Origin: Comamonadaceae bacterium OS-4
GTDB lineage: Bacteria; Pseudomonadota; Gammaproteobacteria; Burkholderiales; Burkholderiaceae_C
Length of the DNA: 64,000 bases
Assembly (NCBI GenBank): GCA_027924025.1
Contig: AP026970.1
Span: 2,316,501 to 2,380,500, forward strand
Reading direction: 5' to 3'
Shown: one piece after another, positions 10,246-20,200 of the stretch
Layout of the letters: each line of letters opens with the position of its first letter
Numbering within the stretch: the first letter of the stretch is position 1
Position numbers and translations under genes: made by a program
The notes under the pieces: generated by a model
What the model was told of the DNA's origin: nothing
The model's database searches: none
Seen by the model: only the letters and a program-made list of their open reading frames with translations

Positions 10246-10677
10246 TTAGCGGTAGCCGACTAACAGGATACCGACGTTCACTGCCAAGGCGGCAAACCAC
10301 ACCGCCGACCGCAAGTTGCCCATGCCGGCGACATACATCATGATGTAGAGCAAGCGCAGGACGATGAACAGAAATGCCAGCACGTCCAGCCGGGCTTGCG
10401 GGGCGCCAAGCTGGTGGGCAATGATGACCGCGCCAATAAAAAAGGGCAGCGCTTCAAAGCTGTTGGCCTGGGCACCGTTGGCACGGGCCCGCCAATCGGT
10501 CTGGCGCGCCAACCACTCGCGGGGATTCACGTTGTCGTAGCCGCCTTTGCTGCGGGCCACTCCAATCCGGCCGGACTTGGCAATCCCGGCACACACGATG
10601 GGCAAGAGCGCCGCAATCAGAACACACCAATAAGCAACGGTGAAGTGGGCGAATTGCATGAACAAACTGTCTTTCAA
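10246..10677 (-). CDS. MAPEG-family inner membrane protein
   Basis: A 143-residue protein with about four hydrophobic helices and the features of bacterial MAPEG (membrane-associated eicosanoid/glutathione) proteins: a basic loop with NPREWLARQTDWRARANGAQ followed by NSFEALPFFIGAVIIA, and a C-terminal pair of helices. MAPEG proteins often bind glutathione, but the function of the short bacterial members is unknown. Met7 (MQFAHFT) could also be the start. It follows recR on the same strand with only 17 bases between, and converges on mltD 4 bases away. Confidence 0.85.
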   Translation of the reverse strand: MKDSLFMQFAHFTVAYWCVLIAALLPIVCAGIAKSGRIGVARSKGGYDNVNPREWLARQTDWRARANGAQANSFEALPFFIGAVIIAHQLGAPQARLDVLAFLFIVLRLLYIMMYVAGMGNLRSAVWFAALAVNVGILLVGYR

Positions 10678-10694
10678 ATGAATTTAAAAATGCG

Positions 10695-11285
10695 CTAGCG
10701 CCGGTCTACCAGCGCGTGGGCGATGGTGCCCAGATCCACATATTCGAGCTCACTGCCCACCGGTACACCGCGTGCCAGCCGGGTGGGGCGCAAGCCGCGA
10801 GCCTTGAGCCCTTCAGCGATCACATAGGCGGTGGCCTCCCCCTCTGCGGTGAAGTTGGTCGCCAGGATCACCTCTTGCACCAAGCCATCGCAAGCACGGT
10901 CAAAGAGCTTTTTAAAACCTAAGTCGTTGGGTCCGACGCCATCCAGCGGGCTGAGTTTGCCCATCAACACAAAGTACAGCCCCTTGTAGGCGCCGGTGCG
11001 CTCCATCGCACTCTGGTCCGCAGGCGTTTCGACCACACACAGCTGCGTGCGGTCGCGGCGATCGTCGAGACAGGTGGCGCATACGGCATCTTGCGTGAAG
11101 GTATGGCAGCGCTCGCAATGGTGTACTGCATCAGCCGCCTCTTTCAAAGCCCTGGAGAGAAACTGCGCGGCAGGCCGGTCGTGTTGCAACAAGTGGAAAG
11201 CCATGCGCTGCGCTGACTTCACGCCCACGCCCGGCAGGCCGCGCAGGGCCTGGATCAAGGTGTCAAGGGCGTTCAGGTCAGACAT
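10695..11285 (-). CDS. recR: Recombination mediator RecR
   Basis: Works with RecO and RecF to load RecA on gapped DNA. The 196 residues show the helix-hairpin-helix ([20 protein letters not shown]), the four-Cys zinc motif ([16 protein letters not shown]), the Toprim domain ([20 protein letters not shown]) and the C-terminal Walker B-like region. Third gene of the dnaX-ybaB-recR operon, starting 18 bases after ybaB ends. Gene order and length are standard. Confidence 0.97.
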   Translation of the reverse strand: MSDLNALDTLIQALRGLPGVGVKSAQRMAFHLLQHDRPAAQFLSRALKEAADAVHHCERCHTFTQDAVCATCLDDRRDRTQLCVVETPADQSAMERTGAYKGLYFVLMGKLSPLDGVGPNDLGFKKLFDRACDGLVQEVILATNFTAEGEATAYVIAEGLKARGLRPTRLARGVPVGSELEYVDLGTIAHALVDRR

Positions 11286-11303
11286 GCGGTGCCGAGCCGG
11301 TGA

Positions 11304-11636
11304 TCAGAACGGGAACTTCATGCCGCCGGGCAAACCGGGCATGCTAGCGGTGATCTTGCCCATTTTTTCAGCGGACGTTTCTTCGGCCTTGCGCACCGCG
11401 GCATTGAAGGCAGCAGCCACCAGGTCTTCGAGCATGTCTTTGTCGTCCGCCAGCAGGCTGGGGTCAATCGCAATGCGCTTGACGTCATGTTTGCAGGTCA
11501 TGGTGACTTTGACCAGCCCAGCGCCGGACTCACCGGTCACCTCGATATTACCCAACTCGTCCTGGGCCTTTTTCATGTTGTCTTGCATGGTCTGGGCTTG
11601 TTTCATCAGGCCAGCGAGTTGTCCTTTGTTGAACAT
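11304..11636 (-). CDS. YbaB/EbfC nucleoid-associated protein
   Basis: A 110-residue DNA-binding protein that forms dimers with a tweezer shape. Recognised by the N-terminal helix rich in Met/Gln ([20 protein letters not shown]), the segment [20 protein letters not shown] and the downstream pattern [20 protein letters not shown]. Sits between dnaX and recR as in most proteobacteria. The C-terminal [10 protein letters not shown] is usual for the family. Confidence 0.95.
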   Translation of the reverse strand: MFNKGQLAGLMKQAQTMQDNMKKAQDELGNIEVTGESGAGLVKVTMTCKHDVKRIAIDPSLLADDKDMLEDLVAAAFNAAVRKAEETSAEKMGKITASMPGLPGGMKFPF

Positions 11637-11678
11637 GGTTTTCCTTAAAAAGAGTGGGATTAAAAAGGGAGAGGCCGC

Positions 11679-13724
11679 TTACAGCGGCTTGATAGAGCCC
11701 GGCACAATCTTGGCGCCGAAGTCGCGCATCATGGCCTGTACAAATGGTTCCTGCAGGATTATCTGCTCCGCGGCGTGTTGCTTTTCCGCAGTGGCCACCG
11801 CGTTGCGCCGTGCAGGGCTATCCACCACCCGGCCAACCTCGATCGCAAGTTGCACCGGATAGCCGGCGGTGTGCAAGGCCTGCGTCAAACGCTCCCGGGT
11901 GCTGGCTTGGTTCAAGGACTCTCGCTCCAACCGGAGATGCCACTGGTCGGTGTCACGCGCTATCAGTTGCGACTGCAAAGCCAGGACCCGCACCATCGCC
12001 GTGATCGCCTCCGTCGCAATCAAGTGCTGCACCGTCTGATGCCAGAAATCACCCTCCTCGGTAGGCTCAAAACCGACTGCGGCCGGCGGCTCATCCAGCG
12101 AGCTTTCCTGAATTTCCTGCACGGGTATCGCTACAATTTTTGTAGCTACCGGCGCACTATTCAAAGGGGCCAGAGGCGCATTTTGCTCATAATCTTCGTC
12201 AACATCATCGACCCAAGGTGCTTCATAGGCATCGTCCTCTGCGGGGTCTAGGTCCAGGATTTCTTCGTCGCCCGAGGAATCGGCTGTCGCTAGTACAGGG
12301 CTGCTGTCACGCACCGGGAGCACCTGCCCCGGTGGGATGACTGAAGGCGCTGCTGCGGGAGCTGCAGAGGCTGAAGCTGGCACGGACTCCACGGGCGTCA
12401 ATGCAGGAGGATGCGCCGGTACCGGCGCATCCTCCCAAGGCTGGACAACCACCTTGCTTGGAGGTGGGGTTACCGGGCGACTGGGTGGCAACTCAGCAGC
12501 CGCGGACGCTGCAGGCGTCTGCAGTTGCGGAGCAGGTGCCACGCGAACGGGGATGGCAGGCGCCACAGCCGCAGGCACTGGCACCGCCGGGCGTTCAGGA
12601 ATCGCTAGAGTTTTTTTTTCAGCCGCGGGCTTGAAGGCCAACAAACGGAGCAAGACCATCGTCAACGCTGCGTATTCATCAGGAGCCAAACCCAGATCAG
12701 CACGGCCATGCAGGCACATGCTGTAGAGCAACTGGGTCTCGTCTGCCGGCATCGCCTGGGCCAGGCGGGCAGTCTCTGCAGCTTCTGGATCGCTGTCGTC
12801 CAAACCGGAGTGCCCGGTGGCTTGTGCCACCGCCATCCGCTGCAGCACCGAGGACATTTCCTCCAGGGTAGAGGCCGCGCTCAATCCATTCATCCGCAGG
12901 GTTTCGCAGGTGTCGACCACCGTTTTACCGTCACCCGCTGCCAGCGCCTCAATTAGGCGGAAGACGTACGAGCGGTCCACGCTGCCCAACATCTGGCGCA
13001 CCGCGGCCTCTTGCAGCTGGCCGGAGCCGAATGCAATCGCTTGGTCGGTAAGACTCAGGGCATCACGCATGGAGCCGCGCGCCGCGCGGGCCAACAAGCG
13101 CAGGGCCTGGGTTTCGGAGTGCACTTGTTCGACATCCAGCACTTTGGTCAAGTGCTCGCGGATGGTTTCCGGCGCCATGGGGCGCAGGTTGAACTGCAGA
13201 CAGCGGGACAGCACGGTCACCGGCACTTTTTGCGGGTCGGTGGTGGCCAACACGAACTTGAGGTACTCGGGCGGCTCTTCGAGCGTCTTCAACATCGCGT
13301 TGAACGCGGTGTTGGTGAGCATGTGCACTTCGTCGATCATGAAAACCTTGAAGCGCCCTTGCACCGGTTTGTAAACCGCTTGCTCCAGCAAGGCCTGCAC
13401 TTCATCGACGCCACGATTGGACGCCGCGTCGAGCTCGGTGTAATCGACAAAACGGCCGCTATCAATGTCGGTACATGCTTGGCACACGCCACACGGGGTC
13501 GCCGTGATACCGCCCTGCCCGTCGGCACCTTGGCAATTCAAGGATTTGGCCAGAATGCGGGAAACGGTGGTTTTGCCCACACCACGCGTGCCGGTAAACA
13601 GATACGCGTGATGCAGACGCTGCGTCGTCAGTGCGTTGGTCAAGGCCTGTACCACGTGGTCCTGCCCTACCATTTCTGTGAAATTGCGGGGGCGGTACTT
13701 GCGGGCGAGCACGAGATAAGACAT
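11679..13724 (-). CDS. dnaX: DNA polymerase III subunits gamma and tau
   Basis: Clamp-loader ATPase of 681 residues. Walker A is GTRGVGKTTVSR; zinc-module Cys lie in CGVCQACTDIDSG; Walker B is FMIDEVHML; sensor 1 is in VLATTDPQKVPVTVLSRC. After domain III (ending near residue 365) comes a Pro/Ala-rich linker and the tau-specific C-terminal part. Two oddities are described in the findings. First, a run of nine A (coding strand, complement of 12611-12619, codons 369-372) where slippage by one base in either direction gives an early stop. Second, a copy of the family repeat encodes residues about 513-532 (LAPLNSAPVATKIVAIP). First gene of the dnaX-ybaB-recR operon; the SRP RNA is divergent. Confidence 0.97.
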   Translation of the reverse strand: MSYLVLARKYRPRNFTEMVGQDHVVQALTNALTTQRLHHAYLFTGTRGVGKTTVSRILAKSLNCQGADGQGGITATPCGVCQACTDIDSGRFVDYTELDAASNRGVDEVQALLEQAVYKPVQGRFKVFMIDEVHMLTNTAFNAMLKTLEEPPEYLKFVLATTDPQKVPVTVLSRCLQFNLRPMAPETIREHLTKVLDVEQVHSETQALRLLARAARGSMRDALSLTDQAIAFGSGQLQEAAVRQMLGSVDRSYVFRLIEALAAGDGKTVVDTCETLRMNGLSAASTLEEMSSVLQRMAVAQATGHSGLDDSDPEAAETARLAQAMPADETQLLYSMCLHGRADLGLAPDEYAALTMVLLRLLAFKPAAEKKTLAIPERPAVPVPAAVAPAIPVRVAPAPQLQTPAASAAAELPPSRPVTPPPSKVVVQPWEDAPVPAHPPALTPVESVPASASAAPAAAPSVIPPGQVLPVRDSSPVLATADSSGDEEILDLDPAEDDAYEAPWVDDVDEDYEQNAPLAPLNSAPVATKIVAIPVQEIQESSLDEPPAAVGFEPTEEGDFWHQTVQHLIATEAITAMVRVLALQSQLIARDTDQWHLRLERESLNQASTRERLTQALHTAGYPVQLAIEVGRVVDSPARRNAVATAEKQHAAEQIILQEPFVQAMMRDFGAKIVPGSIKPL
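12129..12186 (+). repeat. Interspersed hairpin repeat, copy inside dnaX
   Basis: Contains the small inverted repeat GCTAC/GTAGC followed by the CGGCGCACTATT and GGGGCCAGAGGC blocks shared with the other copies in the window. It sits in the linker part of dnaX and is translated in the same frame as the copies in addA, addB, the aquaporin and the RNA methyltransferase. Confidence 0.75.
12611..12619 (-). other. A9 slippery run in dnaX
   Basis: Nine consecutive A on the coding strand, read GAA AAA AAA ACT. Adding one A gives AAC TCT AGC GAT TCC TGA; losing one A gives CTC TAG. Either event truncates the protein at about 371-376 residues, just after domain III, as for a gamma subunit. The bases are seen; slippage itself is inferred from dnaX in Thermus (run of A) and E. 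coli (frameshift). Confidence 0.6.
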
Positions 13725-13751
13725 GAGGGGATTCTAAGGTCTCGGCAGGGT

Positions 13752-13757
13752 TACAAT
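13752..13757 (+). promoter_or_regulatory. Probable -10 box of the SRP RNA
   Basis: TACAAT ends 7 bases before the first base of the predicted SRP RNA at 13765. No good -35 hexamer is seen at 17 bases spacing. Confidence 0.45.
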
Positions 13758-13764
13758 AGTCGCT

Positions 13765-13857
13765 GACGGGCCTTCCCGCATGGTGAAGCGGCCAACCGGG
13801 TCAGGTGGGGAACCAAGCAGCCCTAACTGTGGAGCCAGTGCCGGGGTCAGGCTCGTC
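13765..13857 (+). ncRNA. ffs: Signal recognition particle RNA (4.5S, small bacterial type)
   Basis: The conserved SRP domain IV core is present: GGTCAGG on the 5' side, the asymmetric-loop sequence AAGCAGCC and the GGGGAACC tetraloop region. The ends close a stem: GACGGGCC at 13765-13772 pairs with GGCTCGTC at 13850-13857 with one G-U pair. At about 93 nt it is close to the 114-nt E. coli 4.5S RNA. It binds Ffh and guides membrane-protein synthesis. Its position divergent from dnaX is usual in betaproteobacteria. Exact ends are approximate. Confidence 0.9.
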
Positions 13858-13893
13858 AACTACCCTTTCTTAAACTCAGTCGGCCACGCCATC

Positions 13894-15816
13894 ATGGTTT
13901 TGGGTTTCCTGCGATGGGCCCTGGCCCTTTGTGTTGTACTGAGCGGATCTGCAGGTGCCCAACCTGCCGGCGTTTCTGCCACGCTCCCCGTCATCACCCT
14001 CACTGCCGACAGCCCGAGCTACGTGAACATCGGCGCGAATGTGGCTTATCTCCTGGATGACAGCCGCCAGCTGCAACTGGAGCAAGCGATGGCGGAGGGC
14101 CAGCCCTGGATGCCGGTAGCCCGCACCATCCCGAACTTTGGCTTCACCAACCATGCGTACTGGTTCCGCTTGGTCCTCGACAACCAGACCACCAAACCCA
14201 TGGCCCGCATTCTGGAACTGCCGCGCCCGTTTCTGGACGACGTGCGGCTGTTTCACCTGTGGGAGGGCCGCATGGTCAGCCGCTTTGCCCTGGGTGACGA
14301 GCAGCCCTTTGTGCAACGTGCGGTCCAGCATCAAAACTTTGTGATGCCACTGAACCTTGAACCCGGGCGTAACCTCCTGGTGCTGCGGATCGCATCCAGT
14401 GGCACGGTAGAAGCCCCGTTGAGCCTGTGGCAGCCGGCCGCTTTCTATGAAGCATCTGCCCGCACAAACCTGATGTCGGGGGCCGTGTTCGGCATGTTGG
14501 TGGTGATGATTGTTTACAACTTGTTTGTGTACCTTTCCACCCGCGACCCGAGCTACCTGCACTACATCTTCTTCGTCGCGAGCTATATGGTGTTTTGGGG
14601 CACGCTCAATGGCTACGCATTTGCCTATGTGTGGCCAGAAGCTATTCGCTGGAACAGTGTGGCGGTTCCAGTGGCCATTGCGAGTGCTTGCCTGTCTGCC
14701 AGCCTGTTTGCCGTGAGTTTTTTGAAGCTGGAACGCTTCTCGCCGACCACCCACCGGGTGGTGATGGGCATGGCGTGGATCAGCGCGGGCCTGATATTGA
14801 GCGCGTTTGTGCTGCCGTACAGCTGGGTGATCCGGGTCACTTCGGGTTTCATCCTGGTGGTGTCCGTGGCCGCACTCTCGATCGGCTATTGGCGCTGGTG
14901 GCTGGGCGCCCGGTTCGCCCGCTTTTATTGCTTGTCATGGACTGCGGTTTTTGTGGGGGTGAGCGTGCTGACCATCAGCAAATTCGGCTGGCTGCCGAGC
15001 CATTTTCTCGTCGACAACGCCTCGCAGATTGGTGTTTTGATGCTGGTGGTGCTGCTGTCGTTCACCCTGGCCGACCGGATCAACACCGACCGAGGCCTGC
15101 GCATCGATGCCCAAAGCGCGGCGCTCGCGCATGCCAAAAAAGCCCGCGCCTCGCAGCAGGCCCTGCTCGATGCCACCGCTGACGCAAACCGTGCGCTGGA
15201 AGAGCGGGTGCGCGAGCGCACCACCGAGCTGAACCTGACCCTCGACCAGCTGCGCCTGGCCAACGAGCAATTACAGCGCCTCTCCATGACAGACAGCCTG
15301 ACCCAAGTCGGCAATCGGGCGTTTTTCGACCAGTCGCTGGTCACCGAGCACAAACGCGCCAGCCGCTTGAAGCAACCACTGGCCCTAGTGCTGCTGGATA
15401 TTGACCACTTCAAAGCCATCAACGACACCTATGGCCACCCCGCGGGCGATGCCTGTTTGCAGGCGCTGGCGCAGCTCATGCGGCAACAAGTGCAGCGCGC
15501 AGGCGATTTGCTGGCCCGCTACGGTGGCGAGGAATTTGTGGTGCTACTGATCAACAGCACCCTGGGCGACGCGCTGGAGCTGGCCGAAGAATTCAGGTCC
15601 GATATTGCGGCACTGGAGGTGCCTTTTGAAGGCCGCACCCTGCGCTTCACCGCCAGTTTCGGCGTCGCCAGTGCGGTCCCCGACATGCTTTTCACGCCAT
15701 CGCAATTTGTGGGCGATGCGGACCGCGCGCTCTACGAGGCCAAGCACAGCGGCCGCAACTGTGTGCGGGCCGCGTCTCCCCGACTGCGCAAGACCGAGGC
15801 CCCAGATTCGGCCTGA
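13894..15816 (+). CDS. Diguanylate cyclase with 7TMR-DISM sensor
   Basis: A 640-residue membrane protein that should make c-di-GMP. The ATG at 13894 starts a signal peptide (FLRWALALCVVLSGSAGAQ). Residues about 40-170 form the extracellular DISMED2 domain, about 185-395 contain seven hydrophobic helices (7TMR-DISM_7TM), followed by a coiled coil and a GGDEF domain. The GGDEF domain has TDSLTQVGNRAFFD, DIDHFKAINDTYGHPAGD and the active-site RYGGEEF, so it should be catalytic. The ligand for the outside domain is unknown; relatives often bind carbohydrates. It starts 36 bases after the SRP RNA; a longer open frame upstream would run through that RNA and is not credible. Confidence 0.9.
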   Translation: MVLGFLRWALALCVVLSGSAGAQPAGVSATLPVITLTADSPSYVNIGANVAYLLDDSRQLQLEQAMAEGQPWMPVARTIPNFGFTNHAYWFRLVLDNQTTKPMARILELPRPFLDDVRLFHLWEGRMVSRFALGDEQPFVQRAVQHQNFVMPLNLEPGRNLLVLRIASSGTVEAPLSLWQPAAFYEASARTNLMSGAVFGMLVVMIVYNLFVYLSTRDPSYLHYIFFVASYMVFWGTLNGYAFAYVWPEAIRWNSVAVPVAIASACLSASLFAVSFLKLERFSPTTHRVVMGMAWISAGLILSAFVLPYSWVIRVTSGFILVVSVAALSIGYWRWWLGARFARFYCLSWTAVFVGVSVLTISKFGWLPSHFLVDNASQIGVLMLVVLLSFTLADRINTDRGLRIDAQSAALAHAKKARASQQALLDATADANRALEERVRERTTELNLTLDQLRLANEQLQRLSMTDSLTQVGNRAFFDQSLVTEHKRASRLKQPLALVLLDIDHFKAINDTYGHPAGDACLQALAQLMRQQVQRAGDLLARYGGEEFVVLLINSTLGDALELAEEFRSDIAALEVPFEGRTLRFTASFGVASAVPDMLFTPSQFVGDADRALYEAKHSGRNCVRAASPRLRKTEAPDSA

Positions 15817-15838
15817 GTGTTGGTCCCAGCCACCGCCC

Positions 15839-15901
15839 TTTTTGCTATCAAATCAGGAGCTGCCTGCGCAGGTAAATATTGCGCCTATGGCACTTTTTAT
15901 G
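15839..15901 (+). repeat. Interspersed hairpin repeat, intergenic copy at the baiN 3' end
   Basis: TTTTTGCTATCA, GGAGCTGCCTGCGCA, GCGCCTATGGCA and CTTTTTAT match the other copies block by block. Its right end (TTA at 15897-15899, read TAA on the other strand) is the stop codon of the flavoprotein gene. Confidence 0.7.
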
Positions 15902-17219
15902 CTGAACGCAGGTAGTCCACCACGCCCTGCCCCGCTGCCTTGCCGCTGGCAAAGCAGGCTTGCAACAGATAGCCGCCGGTAGGGGCTTCCCAGTCCAGCA
16001 TTTCGCCGGCGCAGAACACGCCAGGGAGTTGCTCCAGCATCAGCTGCGGTGTCAGCACCTCAAACAACACACCTCCGGCGGTGCTGATGGCCTCGTCAAT
16101 CGGGCGGGCTGCCTGCAGGGTAATCGGCAGCGCTTTGATGGCGGCTGCCAGTTGCACAGGATCGTTAACCGCTTCTTTGCCCAGGCGCTCGTACAGCATG
16201 GCGGCCTTGATGCCCTCCAGGTGCAAACGGCTCTTCAGGTGGCTGCTCAGGGAGCGGGTGCCACGCGGGTGGCGCACCTCAGCCAACACCTTGTCGGCAG
16301 ACATGTCGGGCAACAAATCGAGATGGATCGTGGCACTGCCAGTGCGCAAAATGTCGTCGCGGAGTAAGGCCGAGGCAGCGTAGATCAAGCTGCCTTCCAC
16401 GCCGGTGGCAGTGGCTACAAACTCGCCCTTGCGCTGAAACGCGACACCGTTCGCATGGCTGACCGAGATGGCCACCGACTTGAACGGCTGGCCGGCAAAC
16501 TTGTCGCTGAAAAACGGGGTCCAACCGCCTTGTACATCAAAACCGCAGTTAGCGGGCAGCAAGGGCGCAACCGCCACGCCCTTGGCGGCCAACAAAGGCA
16601 CCCAGGCACCGTTGGAACCCAGCCGCGCCCAGCTGCCGCCGCCCAAGGCCAGCACCACGGCACGGGCGTGCACCAAGCGCTGCCCAGACGGCGTCTCGAA
16701 CACCAGCGCGGAGATGGCCTGGCCCGCCGCCGCTGCCTCGGCCCAACCGGTCCAGCGGTGGCGCATATGGAACTGCACCCCGTGACCCTCTGCCGGGTGG
16801 CGCAGCCGGTGTAGCCAGGCCCGCAGCAAGGGCGCTGCTTTCATATCCACCGGAAACACACGACCGGAGCTGCCCACAAATGTCTCCACCCCCAGCGACT
16901 CGGCCCAGGCGCGCAAGCCGGTGGCATCCAGCCCGGCCAACAAAGATTCGATGGCGCTGCGGCGCGCGCCATAACGGCCGGCAAAGGTATCGGCCCCCTC
17001 GGAGTGGGTTAGGTTCAGCCCCCCCTTGCCCGCCAGCAGGAACTTGCGGCCCACCGAGGGCATGGCGTCAAACACATGGGCGGCAACGCCGGCATCACAC
17101 AGCACCTGGGCAGCCATCAGGCCGGCTGGCCCGCCGCCGATGATGGCCACGTCCACCGTCAAGGGAGGCAGGTCAGTAACAGGAGCGGCGGAAGAATTCA
17201 GTTCGGTCAAAGTAGTCAA
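15897..17219 (-). CDS. BaiN/HI0933-like FAD-dependent oxidoreductase
   Basis: A 440-residue flavoprotein of the HI0933/BaiN group (TIGR03862 type). The N-terminal dinucleotide motif is VDVAIIGGGPAGLMAAQVLC, followed by SVGRKFLLAGKGGLNLTH, the family signature, and a C-terminal FAD-contact region GVFCAGEMLDWEAPTGGYLL. Physiological substrate unknown for most members. The start overlaps the addA stop by 4 bases, and the TAA stop falls in the edge of the interspersed repeat. Likely the last gene of an addB-addA-baiN transcript. Confidence 0.88.
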   Translation of the reverse strand: MTTLTELNSSAAPVTDLPPLTVDVAIIGGGPAGLMAAQVLCDAGVAAHVFDAMPSVGRKFLLAGKGGLNLTHSEGADTFAGRYGARRSAIESLLAGLDATGLRAWAESLGVETFVGSSGRVFPVDMKAAPLLRAWLHRLRHPAEGHGVQFHMRHRWTGWAEAAAAGQAISALVFETPSGQRLVHARAVVLALGGGSWARLGSNGAWVPLLAAKGVAVAPLLPANCGFDVQGGWTPFFSDKFAGQPFKSVAISVSHANGVAFQRKGEFVATATGVEGSLIYAASALLRDDILRTGSATIHLDLLPDMSADKVLAEVRHPRGTRSLSSHLKSRLHLEGIKAAMLYERLGKEAVNDPVQLAAAIKALPITLQAARPIDEAISTAGGVLFEVLTPQLMLEQLPGVFCAGEMLDWEAPTGGYLLQACFASGKAAGQGVVDYLRSA

Positions 17220-20200
17220 TCAAAAAGTTCAATGAGTCGGCCTTGCGGCGTCAAAAAGGCAATGTGTACCTGGCTGCCCGGCTGGATCAGCTGCAGTGCG
17301 GTGCGGTATTCGCGCAGCTGGTCGCACAGCTCGGGCTGGTCTTGCGGTGTGGCGGTGGACTTGAAGTCCAGCACCCACCAAGCCTCTGTCGCCCGGTGTT
17401 GCACCAGGCGGTCCAGCCGCAAGGTGCGCCCCGCGTGGGCCAGCGCCACTTCGTTGGCATGCCACGCCACCGACGGCCGTTGCCAGGCCCACGCTGCTTC
17501 GCCTGCGAGTATGCCTTGCGCCATGAGCTCGGCACGGGCCACATCATCCGGCCCCAAACCAAAGCCGCGCGCGACCTGGGCGCGTTGCGCAGCAGACCAC
17601 CGCGACTCCGCACGCTGGGGACCTTCTTGCAGCGGGACCCACTCCAGCAGCCGGTGCATGGCCTGGCCGACCCGGGATTCGAGAGAGTCTGTGGCATCCG
17701 CCGCAGGTTTTGCTACCAAATGTATAGCTGGTCGCGCACTATTAGCGGGCGCCACAGGCATATTTCTCGCCAAACCAAGCGACGGAATTACTTTCAGCAA
17801 GACCTCCTTTAGCTCTGCGCCCTGCTCCCCAGTTTCGCCTGGCAGCGCAGCGGCCGCACCCGGCTCGGGCAAGGTGCAGGCCGTGGACAAGGCTTCGAGG
17901 CGCTTCCACCAGCTGCCTTCGCGCTCGCGGTGGGGCTCCACACTGGAGAGCACCAGGGTCTGGCGGGTGCGAGTGAGCGCCACATACAGCGCATTGAGTT
18001 CTTCCCGCTGCCGGGCCGCTTGCTCGATGGCCAGCGTCGCGGCTGCGCACGCAGGCGGGCGCGACTCGCTGGCCATGAACACCAGCTTGCGCGGGTAAGC
18101 GTCTTCACCGGGCCAGTCGACCAGGATGCCCATGCTCTCAGGGCGGGCGCTTTCGGCATCGGTGTCGAGCATCAGCACCAGCGGAGCCTCCAGCCCTTTG
18201 GCGCCATGGATGGTGAGCAAGCGCACTGCAGCGGCGTCCGCGCGCACCGGCGCTTTATTGCCCTCTTGCCGCAAGGCCCGCACCAGGCTGTAGGCGGTGG
18301 TGTAGCGCCCGCCATCGACTTGCAGCGCCGCATTGAGCAGCGCCCGCACATTGGCCAACACACTCTCGCGCAAGACCGGCGGGCTGGCAGCCGCGTAGCG
18401 GGCCAGCACGGCGCCTTCTTCGTAGATGGCACTCAGCGCATCGTGCACCGGCTGGGTGAGCACGCGGGTTTGCCACTGTTGCAACTGCACGGCTGCGGCG
18501 GCGAGCACACTGTCTGCGGGCCAGGGCGAAAGTGGCTGGCACAGCACGGCCAGCCACGCAGGCACCGCCGCCTCGGGGTCCGTGGCGCGGGCTTCGCTGC
18601 GGGCACGGCGGTGCGCCAGGGCCAGAGTTACCAGATCAGCATCGGTCGCTCCGAACACGGGCGACTTGAGCACCCGCGCCAAAGACAGGTCATGGGCGGG
18701 GGACACCAACACATCCAGCAGCGCCACCAGGTCTTGCACCTCAGGCATGTCGCCGAGTTCATTTTTTTCCGGCTGCTGGGCAGGAATGCCCAAGGCGGCC
18801 AGCTCTTGTTGCATCAGCCCCAGGCGCTCGCGGCGGCGCGCCAGCACCATGATGTCTTGCGGCCGCCAAGGCCCCCCTTGCGCCACCAACTGCCCGGCCA
18901 ACCAGGCCGCGGCCTGCCGGCACTCCAGGGTTTTGATGGTGTCTTCTGCCTCGTGGCGCGGGGTGCTGAGGCTGTCTCGCCATTCGCTGGACGCATCCTC
19001 CTCGCCCTCTGCTGTCTTGGCAGCCCGCGCAATGCGCGGAAGCTTGAGCACCGCGCCGGTGTCTGCAGATTCGGAGGTGTGGGCCCGGTAGTCACTGAAC
19101 TCGCCCGCCGCCTGGGCCCCCAGCATGGCGGTGTTGACCAGCTGGATGATGGCCTGCGCATTGCGGCGGGTGTGGTCACAGCTGAGCACATCGCCTTGCA
19201 AGCCGTCGCGCACAAAATTTTTGGCCGCTTCAAACACCTGAGGCTCGGCACGCCGGAAGCGGTAAATGCTTTGCTTGGGGTCCCCCACCACAAACACCCC
19301 GGGCTTGGCACCGTTGCCGCCATAGCCTTCCAGCCAGGCAAACAGGGCCTGCCACTGCAGGGGGTTGGTGTCTTGAAACTCGTCAATCAGCAAGTGTTTG
19401 ATGCGCGCATCGAGCCGCTCCTGAACCCAACCGGACACGGTCTCGTCAGAGAGCAAGCGCAATGCGGTTTGCTCGAGGTCGGCCATATCGATCCAGCCGC
19501 GCTCGCGCTTGAGCGCCGCATAGTCTTGCAGCAGCCCGCGGCTGAGGCGGGCCATGCGCTGCTGGTGCAGCCAGGCCTGGTGCTGTTCCAGCGCAGCCCG
19601 GGTGTCGGCCAGCAGGGCCTGGGCCTCCCGCACGGTGGCGATGCCCACGACTTTTTCACTGAGCTTGCGTGGGCTCCCGCTCTCGGTAAACAGGGCCTTG
19701 TAGATGCCCGCGGTATCTGCGGCGCTGAGCGCCAGCTCCAGCACTGCACCGGCTTCCACACAGGTTTTGAGCGTACTCCCGCCCAAGGCTTTGGCGCTCG
19801 CCCAGAGCAGGGCCTGCACCGGCTCGCTCTGGAGCCGGTCATCGGGGTGCGCCCACGCGGCCATGGCCGGGAACTGCACTGTGAAATGCGCCACCGACGC
19901 ATCGACCACGCCCTGCGCATCTGCCAAGGCAAACTCGGTGCGCTTATGGATGGCGGCCTCCAGGGCCTTCAGGGTGCCGTGCCTGCCGTAGACGGCAACG
20001 GCGTCGAGGTAGTCGGCGCGCGCTGCCTGGTCTTGCGCAATCCGGGTATGGAACCTGCGCCATACCTGGGCAATGGCTTTGGCATCGTTCTCCAGCAGCT
20101 CGTAGGTGGTGGGCAAGCCCAGCTGGTGCAGCAAGCCCAGAGGGGCGCTGCGCAACAAAGCGGCGAACCAGCTGTGGAAGGTGCGCACCTGCACCGGCCG

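Noticed and set aside
11642..11676. Separate small gene or riboswitch between dnaX and ybaB
   Set aside because: The gap is 42 bases, purine/T-rich, without structure or a reading frame of note.
13780..13893. Upstream extension of the diguanylate cyclase gene to 13780
   Set aside because: It would overlap the SRP RNA; the signal peptide begins at 13894.
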